Counted from the first letter of the stretch, positions 1-9,890 are shown. The stretch is DNA of 64,000 nucleotides from Hyphomonadaceae bacterium (GCA_947474455.1 CANJIL010000004.1:52019-116018); one strand, 5' to 3'. The notes: generated from the sequence alone by a model not told the origin. Program-made: numbers and translations.

Positions 1-1
1 T

Positions 2-1381
2 CCGGGCTCGGGCGCCGGCGCGTCCGTGCTTGGCGATACGATCTTCATCAACGCAGGGCAGCAACTGCTAGCGCTCGACGCTGCAACGGGCTGCGCGAAA
101 TGGGTCTATCAAGGGTTATCGCGCAATACACCGGCGATCGGCGAAATCAATGGTAAGAAAGTGCTGGCGCTGGCGATCGGCCCGGACATCCATGTCATCG
201 ATCCAGCGAACGGCCAGCTCATCTGGAAGGCATCGGGCCAGCCAGCGGAGTTGAGCGGCGGCCGCATTCGCGGCGGCGTCATCTTCGTCAAGGACAAGAT
301 CATCGTGCCACTGTCGGCTTCAGGCGTCAGCGCTGGCTCCAACCCGACATTCGAATGCTGCACCGGGCATGGCTCGCTGATCGCGCTCAAAGCGGCGGAC
401 GGAAAGCGGCTGTGGGAATATCACACGATGGGAGAGCCGACCTACAACGGCCAGGTCAACTCGCTGGGCGTGAAGCAACGTGGCCCTTCCGGCGCGCCAA
501 TCTGGTCCGTGCCGGTCTATGATCCCAAGCGCAACTACATCGTCGTCACTACCGGAGAGAACACGTCTCACCCCGGCACCGATACGTCAGACGCAGTAAT
601 CGCGATCAACGCCGACACCGGCAAGGTCGTCTGGCAATACCAGGCGATGGCGGCCGATGTGTGGAACCTTGCTTGCGATCCGTTCACGGCCAAGAATGGT
701 CCGAACTGCCCTGTCCTCTACAAGGAAGGCGGCGATGGCCGCGACTACGATTTCGGCGCCGGCGCGATCATCGTGCCTGGCCTGGGCGACAAGGACATCG
801 TGCTGGCTGGGCAGAAATCCGGTCATATGTGGGCGCTGGACGCGGACACAGGCAAGGTCATGTGGAGCCAGCGCGTCGGCGAGGGCTCGGCGCTTGGCGG
901 CATTCACTGGGGCATCGCCGCTGACGGCGCGACGGTGGTCGCGCCGATCAACGATCCTATCCTCGGGCCGGACAAGACCTGGAGATCCTACGCCGGCGTC
1001 TATGCGTTCGACATCAAGACCGGAAAACCGAAATGGGCCTACACGGCGAGCCCCAATTGCGGCCGCGAGCGCGTCAAGGCCATGACCAACTGCGATACGC
1101 GGTACGGCTTCTCTTCGGCGCCGCTCATCGTTGATGGCGCGGTGGTGAGCGGCACGCTGGGGGGAGAGCTTTTTATCCTCGACGCAAAGACAGGTCAGGT
1201 CCTGAACAAGCTCGACACTGTAGGGCCGATTAAGACGCTCAACCCGATCGAAGGCAAGGGCGGCTCGATCGACGCTCACGGCGTTTCGGTCGGCGCAGGG
1301 ATGGTATTCGTCAGCTCGGGCTACACCTCGTTCGGCGAGACGCCGGGGAATGTGTTGATCGCCTACCGGCCGAGGAAATAG
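2..1381 (+). CDS. PQQ-binding beta-propeller dehydrogenase, 5' end outside window
   Basis: The reading frame is open to the left edge of the window, so the N-terminus, including any signal peptide, is missing; the GTG at 26 is probably internal. About 459 codons remain. They contain repeated blades of the form ALDAATG, AINADTGKVVWQY, ALDADTGKVMW and ILDAKTGQV, typical of PQQ quinoprotein propellers. The Cys-rich stretch ECCTGHGS followed by ALKAADGKRLW recalls polyvinyl-alcohol-dehydrogenase-like members. Such enzymes oxidise alcohols in the periplasm using PQQ; the substrate cannot be read from the sequence. The gene converges on tadC and ends before a strong hairpin. Family assignment is good, precise substrate unknown. 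Confidence 0.8.
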   Translation, partial: PGSGAGASVLGDTIFINAGQQLLALDAATGCAKWVYQGLSRNTPAIGEINGKKVLALAIGPDIHVIDPANGQLIWKASGQPAELSGGRIRGGVIFVKDKIIVPLSASGVSAGSNPTFECCTGHGSLIALKAADGKRLWEYHTMGEPTYNGQVNSLGVKQRGPSGAPIWSVPVYDPKRNYIVVTTGENTSHPGTDTSDAVIAINADTGKVVWQYQAMAADVWNLACDPFTAKNGPNCPVLYKEGGDGRDYDFGAGAIIVPGLGDKDIVLAGQKSGHMWALDADTGKVMWSQRVGEGSALGGIHWGIAADGATVVAPINDPILGPDKTWRSYAGVYAFDIKTGKPKWAYTASPNCGRERVKAMTNCDTRYGFSSAPLIVDGAVVSGTLGGELFILDAKTGQVLNKLDTVGPIKTLNPIEGKGGSIDAHGVSVGAGMVFVSSGYTSFGETPGNVLIAYRPRK

Positions 1382-1407
1382 GCGGGGCGACTCCTGGCCA
1401 GAAATGC

Positions 1408-1435
1408 AAAGCCCGCGGCGCGAGCCGCGGGCTTT
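1408..1435. terminator. Bidirectional intrinsic terminator
   Basis: A 12-bp inverted repeat (AAAGCCCGCGGC / GCCGCGGGCTTT) with a 4-base loop lies between the convergent PQQ dehydrogenase and tadC. Short T-rich tracts follow the stem on both strands, so it can serve both genes. Confidence 0.75.
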
Positions 1436-1457
1436 GTCTTGTCTGGATTGAATACGC

Positions 1458-2441
1458 CTACTTGCCGAGGCCCATCGCATCGATCTTGATGAAGGCCGGT
1501 CCGAGAATGACCAGGAACAGAACGGGTAGGAAGAACACGATCATCGGCACAGTCAGCTTGGCTGGCAAGGCCGCGGCTTTCTTTTCCGCTTCGGTGATCC
1601 GCATCTCGCGGTTTTCCTTGGCCATCACGCGCAGGGCGGCGCCCATGGGCGTTCCGTATTTTTCGGCCTGCACCAGCGCCATGGCGACACCCTTGACGCC
1701 CGGATGGTTGGTGCGCTCGGAGAGATTGTAATAAGCTTGGCGGCGATCAGCGAGATAGGAAAGCTCGGCGGTTGTCAGCGCAAGTTCCTCGGCCAGTTCC
1801 GCCGACGCCGTGCCGATCTCCTCGCCCACGCGCGCGAAGGCGCCCTCGATCGACATGCCGGACTCGACGCAGATCAGCATCATGTCGAGCGAGTCTGGAA
1901 AGGCGCGCATGATCGACGTGCGGCGCTTGGTGATCAGGTTTTCGAGATATAGGTTGGGACCGTAGAAGCCCGCAGCGAAAGCGAAAACGACGACGCCGAT
2001 CCGCATTTGCATCTGCAGGCCGTGATTGTTCACTAACCACATGTAGACAAAGGCGGCAACGCCGAAAACGAGCGGCAGCGCGAAACGGCAGAAGTAGAAA
2101 ACCGAGATGGGCTTCGGCCCGCGCAGACCCGCTTGCGTCAACTTCTTGAGCACGCCGGGGTCTTCCAGCATCTTCGCAAGGTCGAGCTTGTCGACAACCT
2201 TCTTCACCGCGCTGGTGTCCTTCACGCGGATCGACTTCTTGGCCTCGCCTTCGAGCGCAGCACGGCTTCTTTTGCGCAGCTCCTCACGGCGGTTGGCGAC
2301 AGCCTTAAGACGTGTCGCCAGCTTGTCCCCGCTGAACGCGGGCGCGGTCAGCGTCAGCACCGTCGCGAATGTCGCCACCGCCGCAAAAATCGACGCCAGC
2401 GTCATCGGATCGACGATGAAAGAGACCCAATCCGTCCCCAT
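1458..2441 (-). CDS. tadC: Flp pilus platform protein TadC (type II secretion F domain)
   Basis: 327 residues with a T2SF/GspF domain in the C-terminal half and hydrophobic segments near the N-terminus, in the middle and at the C-terminus, as expected for an inner-membrane platform protein of the Tad pilus. It should pair with TadB and couple the CpaF motor to pilin assembly. The ATG at 2441 is chosen because it follows the tadB stop by 14 bases; a longer frame reaching 2513 would run into tadB. It is the last gene of the minus-strand pilus unit and is followed by the terminator at 1408-1435. Middle-of-protein features such as the CVESGMSIEGAFARV segment match TadC proteins. Confidence 0.92.
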   Translation of the reverse strand: MGTDWVSFIVDPMTLASIFAAVATFATVLTLTAPAFSGDKLATRLKAVANRREELRKRSRAALEGEAKKSIRVKDTSAVKKVVDKLDLAKMLEDPGVLKKLTQAGLRGPKPISVFYFCRFALPLVFGVAAFVYMWLVNNHGLQMQMRIGVVVFAFAAGFYGPNLYLENLITKRRTSIMRAFPDSLDMMLICVESGMSIEGAFARVGEEIGTASAELAEELALTTAELSYLADRRQAYYNLSERTNHPGVKGVAMALVQAEKYGTPMGAALRVMAKENREMRITEAEKKAAALPAKLTVPMIVFFLPVLFLVILGPAFIKIDAMGLGK

Positions 2442-2455
2442 GGCGCTGTCCCGTC

Positions 2456-3460
2456 CTAGAAGTTGAAGTTGATCATGGAGCGCATGACGTAGATGCCGGT
2501 CCCCATGAGGCACACCGCGATCAAGAGGATCAGATGGCCGAGATCGGTCGTGAACAGCGTCATGATGTAGGCAGGCGTGGTGAAGTAGACCAGCAACATC
2601 ACAATCACCGGCAACGAGCCGATGATCATCGCCGACGCCTTGGCTTCCGAAGACAGCGCCTTGATCTTCTCGCGCAGCAGCTTGCGCGAACGCAGCACGT
2701 TCGACAGGTTGCCCAGCGCCTCGGAGAGGTTGCCGCCTGCCTTCTGCTGGATGTTCAGAACGATGTTGAAGAAGTTCACTTCCTGGATCGGCGTGCGCTG
2801 GTACATGCGGTCAAGCGCCTGGGGAATGTCGACACCCATCGCGATGGCGTCGCATACGTTCTGGAACTCGGCAGCCAAAGGCTGCGGGCTCTCCTTGGCG
2901 ATCATCCTCAGGCACTCCTGCAGCGGCAGGCCCGATTTCACACCGCGAACGATAACATCGATAGCGTCGGCGAACTGACTGACGAACTTCTTCTGGCGCC
3001 GGGAAATGGCCATGCCTAGGACCCAGCGCGGGAGGCCGAACGCGGCTGCGAACGAGATGCCGGCGGCAGTCAGAAGCATCACGTCCCTGTTCATCCCTGC
3101 GCCGATGAACAGACCCCCGAACGTCACAACACCCGCCACTGCCGAAGCGATCCAGAACATGGCCGGCGTGAAGTTAAGGCCGGCCTGCTTGATCTTGTCC
3201 TCGATCGATTTGCCGACACGCTTCCGGCGTCGCGCCTCTTCGCGATCACGTAACGCCTTGGAGGTGGCGTCCATCTGCTTCCGGCGTGCGAGGTTAGCGG
3301 CTTCCGCGTTGCCGCCGCGGCTCCGCGCGCCTTCGCTGATCGCCTTGAGACGCTTGGACTGCTTACCTTGCCCCGCCCCGCCCGCGAACGCGAGACCGAG
3401 GCCAGCGATCGCGACGAAGGCCAAGCCCGCGATCGCGTAGGTGATCATGTCGGGTGTCAT
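2456..3460 (-). CDS. tadB: Flp pilus platform protein TadB
   Basis: 334 residues. An N-terminal membrane helix (about 5-27) is followed by a basic cytoplasmic stretch (about 30-85), further membrane helices and a T2SF domain with the motif VKSGLPLQECLRMI near residue 175. The start codon overlaps the cpaF stop by 4 bases, indicating translational coupling, and tadC follows directly. TadB and TadC are thought to form the inner-membrane platform on which Flp pilin is polymerised. Length and domain order are normal for the family. Confidence 0.93.
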   Translation of the reverse strand: MTPDMITYAIAGLAFVAIAGLGLAFAGGAGQGKQSKRLKAISEGARSRGGNAEAANLARRKQMDATSKALRDREEARRRKRVGKSIEDKIKQAGLNFTPAMFWIASAVAGVVTFGGLFIGAGMNRDVMLLTAAGISFAAAFGLPRWVLGMAISRRQKKFVSQFADAIDVIVRGVKSGLPLQECLRMIAKESPQPLAAEFQNVCDAIAMGVDIPQALDRMYQRTPIQEVNFFNIVLNIQQKAGGNLSEALGNLSNVLRSRKLLREKIKALSSEAKASAMIIGSLPVIVMLLVYFTTPAYIMTLFTTDLGHLILLIAVCLMGTGIYVMRSMINFNF

Positions 3461-4977
3461 TGGCGGCCGCCCTCTTCCAGCGCGTCAAGGGCCCTGCCCA
3501 GATCGCCTTCCATGTTGAAGTATTTAGCGCGGTCCCAGAAGCGCGGGCGGCCAATGCCGGTGCCGCGGTGCGTGCCGATCAGCTTGCCGTCCTTGTCCTC
3601 GCCGTCGATCTCATATCGCATCACGTCCTGCGTCACGATCACATCGCCTTCGAGGCCCATCACTTCGGTGATCGACACGATCTTCCGGGAGCCATCGCGC
3701 AGGCGCGATGCCTGGATGACCACATCGATCGAGCCGACGATCATCTCTCGGATTGTACGTTGGGGAAGCGTGAAACCACCCATCGTGATCATCGACTCAA
3801 GCCGCGAGAGGCCTTCGCGCGGGGTGTTCGCGTGCAGCGTGCCCATCGAGCCGTCGTGGCCCGTGTTCATCGCCTGCAGAAGGTCGAACGCCTCAGGTCC
3901 GCGAACCTCGCCCACGATGATCCGGTCGGGACGCATACGCAGGCAGTTCTTGACGAGATCGGTCATCGAGACCTTGCCCTGGCCTTCAAGGTTCGGCGGC
4001 CGGGTTTCGAGACGCACGACGTGCGGCTGCTGTAGCTGGAGCTCGGCGGCGTCCTCGCAGGTGATGACCCGCTCGCCCGGCGCGATGAAAGCGGTCAACG
4101 TGTTGAGCAGCGTCGTCTTGCCCGAACCCGTACCGCCCGAGATCAGGACGTTGCAGCGGCAGGCGCCGATGATGCGCAGGATTTCAGCACCCGGCTCCGA
4201 GATCGAGCCGAAGTTCACCAGGTCGGTGATCTTCAGCTTGTCCTTCTTGAACTTCCGGATAGTGAGGGCTGGCCCGTCAATCGCCAGCGGCGGCGCAATG
4301 ACGTTGACGCGTGAACCGTCGGCAAGGCGCGCGTCGCAGATCGGCGAGGCTTCATCGACGCGCCGGCCCACCTGGCTCACAATCCTTTGGCAGATATTCA
4401 TCAGCTGCGCGTTGTTGCGGAAGCGGATGTTTGTGCGCTGAATCTTTCCGGCGACCTCAATGTAGGTCGTGCCGGCGCCGTTTACCATGATGTCGGCGAT
4501 GTCGTCTCGCGCCAGAAGCGGCTCAAGCGGCCCATAGCCGAGGACGTCGTTGCAGATGTCCTCGAGCAATGTTTCCTGCTCGGCGACCGACATGACGACG
4601 TTCTTGATCGAGACGATCTCGATCACGATGTCGCGGATCTCCTCACGCGCGCTTTCCTGGTCGAGCTGCGCCAACTGGCTCAGGTCAATTGTGTCGATCA
4701 GCGCGTTGAAGACTTCGGTCTTGGTCCGGTAGTATTCGTCCGACCGGCTGTCGATCGCGGCGACTTTTTCTTTTGGCGGCGGCGGCGCGCTCTTTGCCGC
4801 TGGCTTGCTGGATGCGGCTGCGGTTGAGCGCGGCGGCGGAGGCGGCGGATCGCTCAGCCCGGCCCCGTGCGAAGCGGCCGGCTTTGGCGGCGGCGGGGCT
4901 GCCGCGGGACGCGGTGTTTCGGCCGCCGCTGGCGGCGGGACAGCAGGTCCGCCCGTCGTCGTGCGTTTGCCGAACAT
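3457..4977 (-). CDS. cpaF: Flp pilus assembly ATPase CpaF/TadA
   Basis: 506 residues; hexameric secretion ATPase that powers Flp pilus extension and retraction. Residues 1-75 are Pro/Ala rich and probably disordered. The catalytic part has a Walker A motif GGTGSGKTT at 281-289 (Lys287), followed by the Asp/His-box segments typical of VirB11/TadA ATPases, such as GEVRGPEAFDLLQAMNTGHD and GSMGTLHANTPREGLSRLE. The ATG at 4977 is preceded by a TAGGAG ribosome-binding site. It lies 9 bases after cpaE and overlaps tadB by 4 bases. The assignment is secure. Confidence 0.96.
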   Translation of the reverse strand: MFGKRTTTGGPAVPPPAAAETPRPAAAPPPPKPAASHGAGLSDPPPPPPRSTAAASSKPAAKSAPPPPKEKVAAIDSRSDEYYRTKTEVFNALIDTIDLSQLAQLDQESAREEIRDIVIEIVSIKNVVMSVAEQETLLEDICNDVLGYGPLEPLLARDDIADIMVNGAGTTYIEVAGKIQRTNIRFRNNAQLMNICQRIVSQVGRRVDEASPICDARLADGSRVNVIAPPLAIDGPALTIRKFKKDKLKITDLVNFGSISEPGAEILRIIGACRCNVLISGGTGSGKTTLLNTLTAFIAPGERVITCEDAAELQLQQPHVVRLETRPPNLEGQGKVSMTDLVKNCLRMRPDRIIVGEVRGPEAFDLLQAMNTGHDGSMGTLHANTPREGLSRLESMITMGGFTLPQRTIREMIVGSIDVVIQASRLRDGSRKIVSITEVMGLEGDVIVTQDVMRYEIDGEDKDGKLIGTHRGTGIGRPRFWDRAKYFNMEGDLGRALDALEEGGRQ

Positions 4978-4986
4978 ACCCTACTC

Positions 4987-6669
4987 CTACTTGCCCAACA
5001 GCTTTTTCAGCATGGAGGGCTTGGCCGTCTGAATTTCGCGACCCGTGAGCAGCGCAGCGAGCTGATCGAGCCCGTGCGCAACCTTGGATTCCGGCGCCAC
5101 GTCGAAGATCATCTGGCCATTGTTGGCTGCGGTGCCGAAGAGTTGCGCGTCAAAAGGCAGCACCAGGGATGGCTCGACGCCGATGGCCTGGCCGAAGTCC
5201 TTCGCCGGGATCTCCGGACGCTTCGGCAGCCCCACCATGTTTAGCACCAGCCTGGGCGGATTGTCGTTTGGCCGCGCGGCCTTGAGGAAGTCGATCAGAT
5301 TCTTGCCGTTACGCAGCGAAGCGAGATCCGGCCCAGCCACGACCACCAGCTCGTCGGCCGAGATGACGGTTGACTTGAACCAGTCGCTCCAGATGTGCGG
5401 CAAGTCCAGCACCACGAAGGGAACCGAGCCCCGGACCTGCTCCAGCACGCGGGTGTAGGTTTCAGGGTCGAGGTTGTACGTGCGGTCCAGCGTCGCCGGC
5501 GCCGTGAACAACGAGAGCCTGTCGGTCGCCTTGGTGATCAGACGGCCCATGATCGCATCGTCGAACCGGTCCGGCGACATCAGCGCGTCAGCGATGGTCG
5601 CTTGCGTGTCCTGGTTGAAGTCGAGCCCGGTTGTGCCGAAGTTCAGGTCGAGGTCGACCAGCGTCGCATTGACTTTGCAGCGCTCAGACAAGGCCCAGGC
5701 GAGGTTATGGGCGATGGATGAAGCGCCCACGCCGCCCTTGACGCCCGTGACCGCCAGCGTCTTGCCGGTGAACGGAGCTTCCGGGTCGGTGAACAAGTTG
5801 GCGATCGAGCGGATCATCTGCACCGGATCGATCGGCGCGACGAGATACTCGGAAACGCCCCGGCGCATCAGCTCGCGATAGAGACGGATGTCGTTGGTCT
5901 GGCCGAGAACGACGACACGGATGTTCTCGTCGCAATACTCAGCCAGCGAATCCAGCTCGGCTAGCAGGTTGCGCGGATCGCCTGAGCCCTCGATGACGAG
6001 CAGGTTCGGCGTCGTCTCGTTGACGTAGTACTGCATCGCCGCCGGAACACCGCCTTCGAAAACTTCCATCGTGACATTCTTCATGCGGCGATCGTTCATG
6101 ATCGTCCGCAGGAGATTGAGCGATGCCGTGCGCGTGCAGAAGCCGTGGACCGTGATGCGCGGTATCGGGCGGTCGCCGCCTGTATGGGCGGCGCCGAAGG
6201 AGTAGTCGTAGCCAAGGCCCTGCCCCGCGGCGTCGTCAGCGATAGGTTCGGCCTCGGCCACCGTCATCGGCGGGAGGTCTTCGATAGGCGGCTCGGCCGG
6301 CTTCGGCTGCAGCCACGGCTCGTCAGAGTACGTGATTGGCTTCGCCGCAGGAGGATGCGACGGCGCATCGAAACCTTCGGCTTCGTCCGAAAACTCATCC
6401 TCGAATTGCGCGAAATCCTGCTCGACCGCCTTGTATTCGGAGGATGCGGGCGCCGCCGGCTGCAAAGTCCGCACGGCTTCCGGCGGAGGCAGCGTCATGA
6501 AGTCGTCGTCTTCGGGATTGAAGGCGAGGTCGCCAAACGCTGGCGTGTTGTTGTCCTGACCGCGCAATGCAGCTGCGAAAGTCGCGCCGATCGGCGCGTC
6601 CATGTCGAGATCGTGAGCGAGCTGATCGAGATCGCTGTCATCATCAAACTTGTCGCGTGGTCCGGTCAT
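4987..6669 (-). CDS. cpaE: Pilus localisation ATPase-like protein CpaE/TadZ
   Basis: 560 residues. The first about 170 are acidic and Pro/Ala rich, probably disordered. A receiver-like domain follows (about 170-295), then a ParA/MinD-type ATPase domain beginning with VTGVKGGVGASSIAHN, a deviant Walker A. CpaE/TadZ proteins direct the pilus machine to the cell pole. The long acidic N-terminal extension is larger than in many homologues and is the only odd point. The ATG at 6669 has a GGGGCGG ribosome-binding site. The gene sits between cpaD (15 bases upstream) and cpaF (9 bases downstream). Confidence 0.93.
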   Translation of the reverse strand: MTGPRDKFDDDSDLDQLAHDLDMDAPIGATFAAALRGQDNNTPAFGDLAFNPEDDDFMTLPPPEAVRTLQPAAPASSEYKAVEQDFAQFEDEFSDEAEGFDAPSHPPAAKPITYSDEPWLQPKPAEPPIEDLPPMTVAEAEPIADDAAGQGLGYDYSFGAAHTGGDRPIPRITVHGFCTRTASLNLLRTIMNDRRMKNVTMEVFEGGVPAAMQYYVNETTPNLLVIEGSGDPRNLLAELDSLAEYCDENIRVVVLGQTNDIRLYRELMRRGVSEYLVAPIDPVQMIRSIANLFTDPEAPFTGKTLAVTGVKGGVGASSIAHNLAWALSERCKVNATLVDLDLNFGTTGLDFNQDTQATIADALMSPDRFDDAIMGRLITKATDRLSLFTAPATLDRTYNLDPETYTRVLEQVRGSVPFVVLDLPHIWSDWFKSTVISADELVVVAGPDLASLRNGKNLIDFLKAARPNDNPPRLVLNMVGLPKRPEIPAKDFGQAIGVEPSLVLPFDAQLFGTAANNGQMIFDVAPESKVAHGLDQLAALLTGREIQTAKPSMLKKLLGK

Positions 6670-6684
6670 GTCCGCCCCTGATTT

Positions 6685-7365
6685 CTATTTCACGGCCGTG
6701 CTGATGGCGCCGTCAGCATCGCCATTGCGTTCAGCGGAGGTCTTCTCGCCATTGCGATACTTCGAGAACACGACGCCGCGGCGCACGGTGTCGGCGGGAT
6801 CCATCCGCCGCGGACCAACCAGGTCCGATGCGTTGGCGATCTGGGCCGCAAGGTTCACAGAAGTTGCGCAGCCGAATGACGGCAGCGCAAGGTTAGCGCC
6901 TGTCCACGCGAAGTCCCAATGTGAAATGTCTGGGCAGTTCGGCACGACGGCGTTGTAGGTGCGATAGCTGATTATCAGCGGAGCAGTCCTTGCGCCTGTG
7001 CCGTCATAGGTGCCCTCGGCGATGTGAGTTGGCTCGATGCCTTCGGCCAGCATCACGGCGCGCGCGTCAGCGGCGGCTCGCATGGCCGAGATATCGTCAG
7101 GCCCGTTGCTGGGGCGTGAAATGATTACGGCGCCATGGCCTTCGGCTCGATAGTTGGCGGCAAAGTATTTCACCGCGTCACGCTCGGCCTCGTTGAGCTT
7201 CTCGCCGGCGACGATCGTATCGATCTTGAGATCCGCGGTGGCCTCCTCCGCGACAATCTGGATATGTGAGCGACTTGCCAAGGCAATCTCTTCAGGAGAA
7301 TGCTGGCAGGCGCTCAGTGCAACCAGTGAGGCGCCTGCAAATACGATATGGAAACGCGAAGACAT
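6685..7365 (-). CDS. cpaD: Pilus biogenesis lipoprotein CpaD
   Basis: 226 residues. An N-terminal signal ends in a lipobox (LSAC, Cys about residue 20), so the protein should be an outer-membrane lipoprotein in the periplasm. CpaD helps the CpaC secretin assemble. The ATG at 7365 is chosen over an in-frame start at 7389, which would overlap cpaC, because GAGGGGAGG lies 6 bases upstream. The body resembles CpaD proteins, with an ISRPSNGPDD segment and a C-terminal ADLVGPRRMDPADTVRR-like region. It sits between cpaC and cpaE at 13 and 15 bases, within the pilus operon. Confidence 0.9.
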   Translation of the reverse strand: MSSRFHIVFAGASLVALSACQHSPEEIALASRSHIQIVAEEATADLKIDTIVAGEKLNEAERDAVKYFAANYRAEGHGAVIISRPSNGPDDISAMRAAADARAVMLAEGIEPTHIAEGTYDGTGARTAPLIISYRTYNAVVPNCPDISHWDFAWTGANLALPSFGCATSVNLAAQIANASDLVGPRRMDPADTVRRGVVFSKYRNGEKTSAERNGDADGAISTAVK

Positions 7366-7378
7366 TCCGTGCCTCCCC

Positions 7379-8896
7379 TCAATCGACAATGAAGCCGCTG
7401 GCGCCGCTCGGAGGCGAAGCCTTCGCCGCAGCTGAACCAGGCACGGCGTAAACGTCGTTCAGTTTGCCAAACAGAACCGTGCGCGCGTCCGTCGCGGTCA
7501 CGTAGCCACGGTCTGGATCGCGAAAGCCTTGCGGATCTGTAGGATCAACCAAGTAAGGCGTCACAATCACGACCAGCTCGGTTTCGTCGTTCTGGAAGTC
7601 ACGGCTGCGGAACAACGCACCGAGAACCGGGATGTCTTTCGCGGCCGGAATGCCATCGAGGCTCTGCTTCGTCGATTCCTGGATAAGGCCAGCGATCACA
7701 AGGCTGCCGCCTGAGGGAATTTCCACCGTTGTTTCTGCACGCCGAACCTTCAGCGCCGGAATGGTCAGCGACGTCGCAGCAACGGCCTGACCGGTGGCGG
7801 GATCGATCGTCACGCCAGAGTCGGCTTGGAAACCGCCCTGCTGGGTGAGCTCGGACACCTCGACAGAAAGCTGGAGCGAGATGCGGCCTTCCGACAGCAC
7901 GACCGGCGTATAGCCGAGGCCCACGCCGAACGGTTTAAACTCGATGGAAATCTTGCCTTGGTCCTGTGCGACCGGCACGGGGAATTCGCCGCCGACAAGG
8001 AACTTGCCAGCCTCGCCTGAGATCGCTGTGAGGTTCGGCTCGGCCAGCGTGCGCACGATGCCGACACGTTCGAGGGCATTGAGCTTGACGCCGACGCCGC
8101 TCTGCTGCGCCGCGCCAACGAGGTTCTTGTAGCCAAGGTCTGCTGCGAGGCCTCCAAGCGCGGTGCCCGCGATGGGGAATGCGTTGGACGACGACATCGA
8201 GAAGTTGTTGTCGAAATTGTTGCCCGAAAGCTGACCGAAACCAATCGCGCCCGACAGGTTGATGCCCATCTGCTTGATGACCGTGCGCTGCATCTCGACG
8301 AAGCGCACCTTGAGCGTGACCTGGTCCTTGCCATCGATCGACATCAGGTTGAGGATCGAGTTGTCGTCCTTGGCGTAGGTCCGCGCAAGCTGCACGACGC
8401 GATCGGAGCCCGAAAGGTTCGGCACGGAGCCGGCGAGGATGATACGGCCGTTCACCGCTTCGACCTGCACCTTGGAGCCAGGGACGTGGCGCTTGATGAG
8501 TGTGCGCAACTGATCCATGCCCGCGACGCCGTCGGTGACGGAGATCTCGAGCACTTTCACCTTGCGGCCTGAGCGGTCGAGAAACACGATATTGCTCTCG
8601 CCCGGCGCGACGCCCATCACGGCGATGCGGCGGCGGTCGCGTGCGATAATGTTGGCGATCTTGTCGTTGGCGATGATGACATCGTCGATGTCGGTGTCGA
8701 ACTCGATCATGTAGGACTTGTTGACCGTGAGCGTCAGCACTTCTGTTGCGGTCGGAGCCGATGCATCAGGCACCGCTACGCGGCGTGCGGGAGCCCCGCT
8801 GAGTTCGTCGGCAGGCGGCTGGGCCAGCGCGCCGGGCGAAATCACGACCAGGGTCGTAGCAAGGCTCGCGAGGACAATGTTACGCTTGGCTGACAT
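7379..8896 (-). CDS. cpaC: Flp pilus outer-membrane secretin CpaC/RcpA
   Basis: 505 residues with a cleavable signal peptide ending near ALAQPP. The N-terminal pilus/BON-like domain (about 45-190) is followed by a C-terminal secretin domain with the typical segment VRTLAEPNLTAISGEAGKF and, near the end, IPVLGALFRSRDFQ. It should form the outer-membrane pore through which the pilus passes. The ATG at 8896 with a GAGG site 7 bases upstream is preferred over the TTG at 8908, which overlaps the cpaB stop. It is embedded in the pilus unit between cpaB and cpaD. Confidence 0.95.
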   Translation of the reverse strand: MSAKRNIVLASLATTLVVISPGALAQPPADELSGAPARRVAVPDASAPTATEVLTLTVNKSYMIEFDTDIDDVIIANDKIANIIARDRRRIAVMGVAPGESNIVFLDRSGRKVKVLEISVTDGVAGMDQLRTLIKRHVPGSKVQVEAVNGRIILAGSVPNLSGSDRVVQLARTYAKDDNSILNLMSIDGKDQVTLKVRFVEMQRTVIKQMGINLSGAIGFGQLSGNNFDNNFSMSSSNAFPIAGTALGGLAADLGYKNLVGAAQQSGVGVKLNALERVGIVRTLAEPNLTAISGEAGKFLVGGEFPVPVAQDQGKISIEFKPFGVGLGYTPVVLSEGRISLQLSVEVSELTQQGGFQADSGVTIDPATGQAVAATSLTIPALKVRRAETTVEIPSGGSLVIAGLIQESTKQSLDGIPAAKDIPVLGALFRSRDFQNDETELVVIVTPYLVDPTDPQGFRDPDRGYVTATDARTVLFGKLNDVYAVPGSAAAKASPPSGASGFIVD

Positions 8897-8904
8897 GACT
8901 GACC

Positions 8905-9783
8905 TCAACCTGCCGGCGTCGAACTGACGCTCTCATTGCCGTAGCGGTAGACGCGCACGCCTTCGACATCCTGCGAAACTCCGTCACGATAGACGCGGCC
9001 CGCGCTCGTTGCGCCTTGAGGCGACTGCATGTCGGCGATCGAACGCAGCGTAAGTGCAATTTCGCCGGCTTTCTTTGCTGAGCTCAGCAATGTTGCGTCG
9101 CGCTCGGTCAATTCCAGCGTCGCGCGCGAGCCGATGATCACCTGGCCCTGCCCCGATCGGGGCGACTCGGCGTCGTTTTCGGCCGGCGGGGCGCCATAGC
9201 TCGCATCGATGGCAAGCACGCGGACGTTGGACAGGATGATGTCAGAGCGGATGTTCATCTTGTTGTTGCCGCCTGAATTGTTGTCGATGGAGCGCGTGAC
9301 GATGACATCGACGCGGTCATTGGGCTGAATGAAACCGCCCGCCGCAACCTCGGCAGCGATTTCGACCGAGACAGCGCGCATGCCTGGCGTGAGCATCACG
9401 GCCATGAAGCCTGCGGTACCCGGATGCATCAGCTTGCTGATAGTGACTGGTTCGCCCGGGACGAGATCGAAGCGCGCGACAGCGCCGACCATCTTTTCGA
9501 GGCCTTCCGGCTCTTTCTCTTTCTCGATGAAAGCGTCGGCCGGCGCGCTCGCCGGCCATTCCTGCCAGCGCAGGTCGTCAGCGGACACAAACTTGCCAAC
9601 GGGAATTGCTTCCTTCGCGACGAGCACCTGCTTCGTCGGTATTTCGACGGGCTTGGGCGCTTCCGCCGGCGCAGCGACAGCCGCAACAGCAGGTGCGGAC
9701 GTCTGCACAGAGCGCACAAGGAAGACGGCGGCAATCGCGGCGCCAGCCGCCACCAGAAGAATGATCAGTCGCACAGGCGACAT
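8905..9783 (-). CDS. cpaB: Flp pilus assembly protein CpaB
   Basis: 292 residues. An N-terminal membrane anchor (SPVRLIILLVAAGAA) is followed by a SAF domain with the signature KEAIPVGKFVSADDLRWQEW and then a RcpC/CpaB C-terminal domain. CpaB is a periplasmic partner of the secretin. The ATG at 9783 has GGAGGG about 8 bases upstream; a longer frame to 9849 is unlikely because it adds a basic, non-conserved leader. The cpaB-cpaC junction is tight (8 bases). Upstream lies 146 bases to cpaA with a notable palindrome at 9891-9914. Confidence 0.93.
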   Translation of the reverse strand: MSPVRLIILLVAAGAAIAAVFLVRSVQTSAPAVAAVAAPAEAPKPVEIPTKQVLVAKEAIPVGKFVSADDLRWQEWPASAPADAFIEKEKEPEGLEKMVGAVARFDLVPGEPVTISKLMHPGTAGFMAVMLTPGMRAVSVEIAAEVAAGGFIQPNDRVDVIVTRSIDNNSGGNNKMNIRSDIILSNVRVLAIDASYGAPPAENDAESPRSGQGQVIIGSRATLELTERDATLLSSAKKAGEIALTLRSIADMQSPQGATSAGRVYRDGVSQDVEGVRVYRYGNESVSSTPAG

Positions 9784-9890
9784 GAAGGCCCTCCGCCGCA
9801 GGCCCCCAAAGGCCTGAAAGGGGCCCTGTCCTGAGCGTGACATTTTCACGAGGGCTCTAAAGGAGAGTTAAGACGAACGGGCGGAGGGCA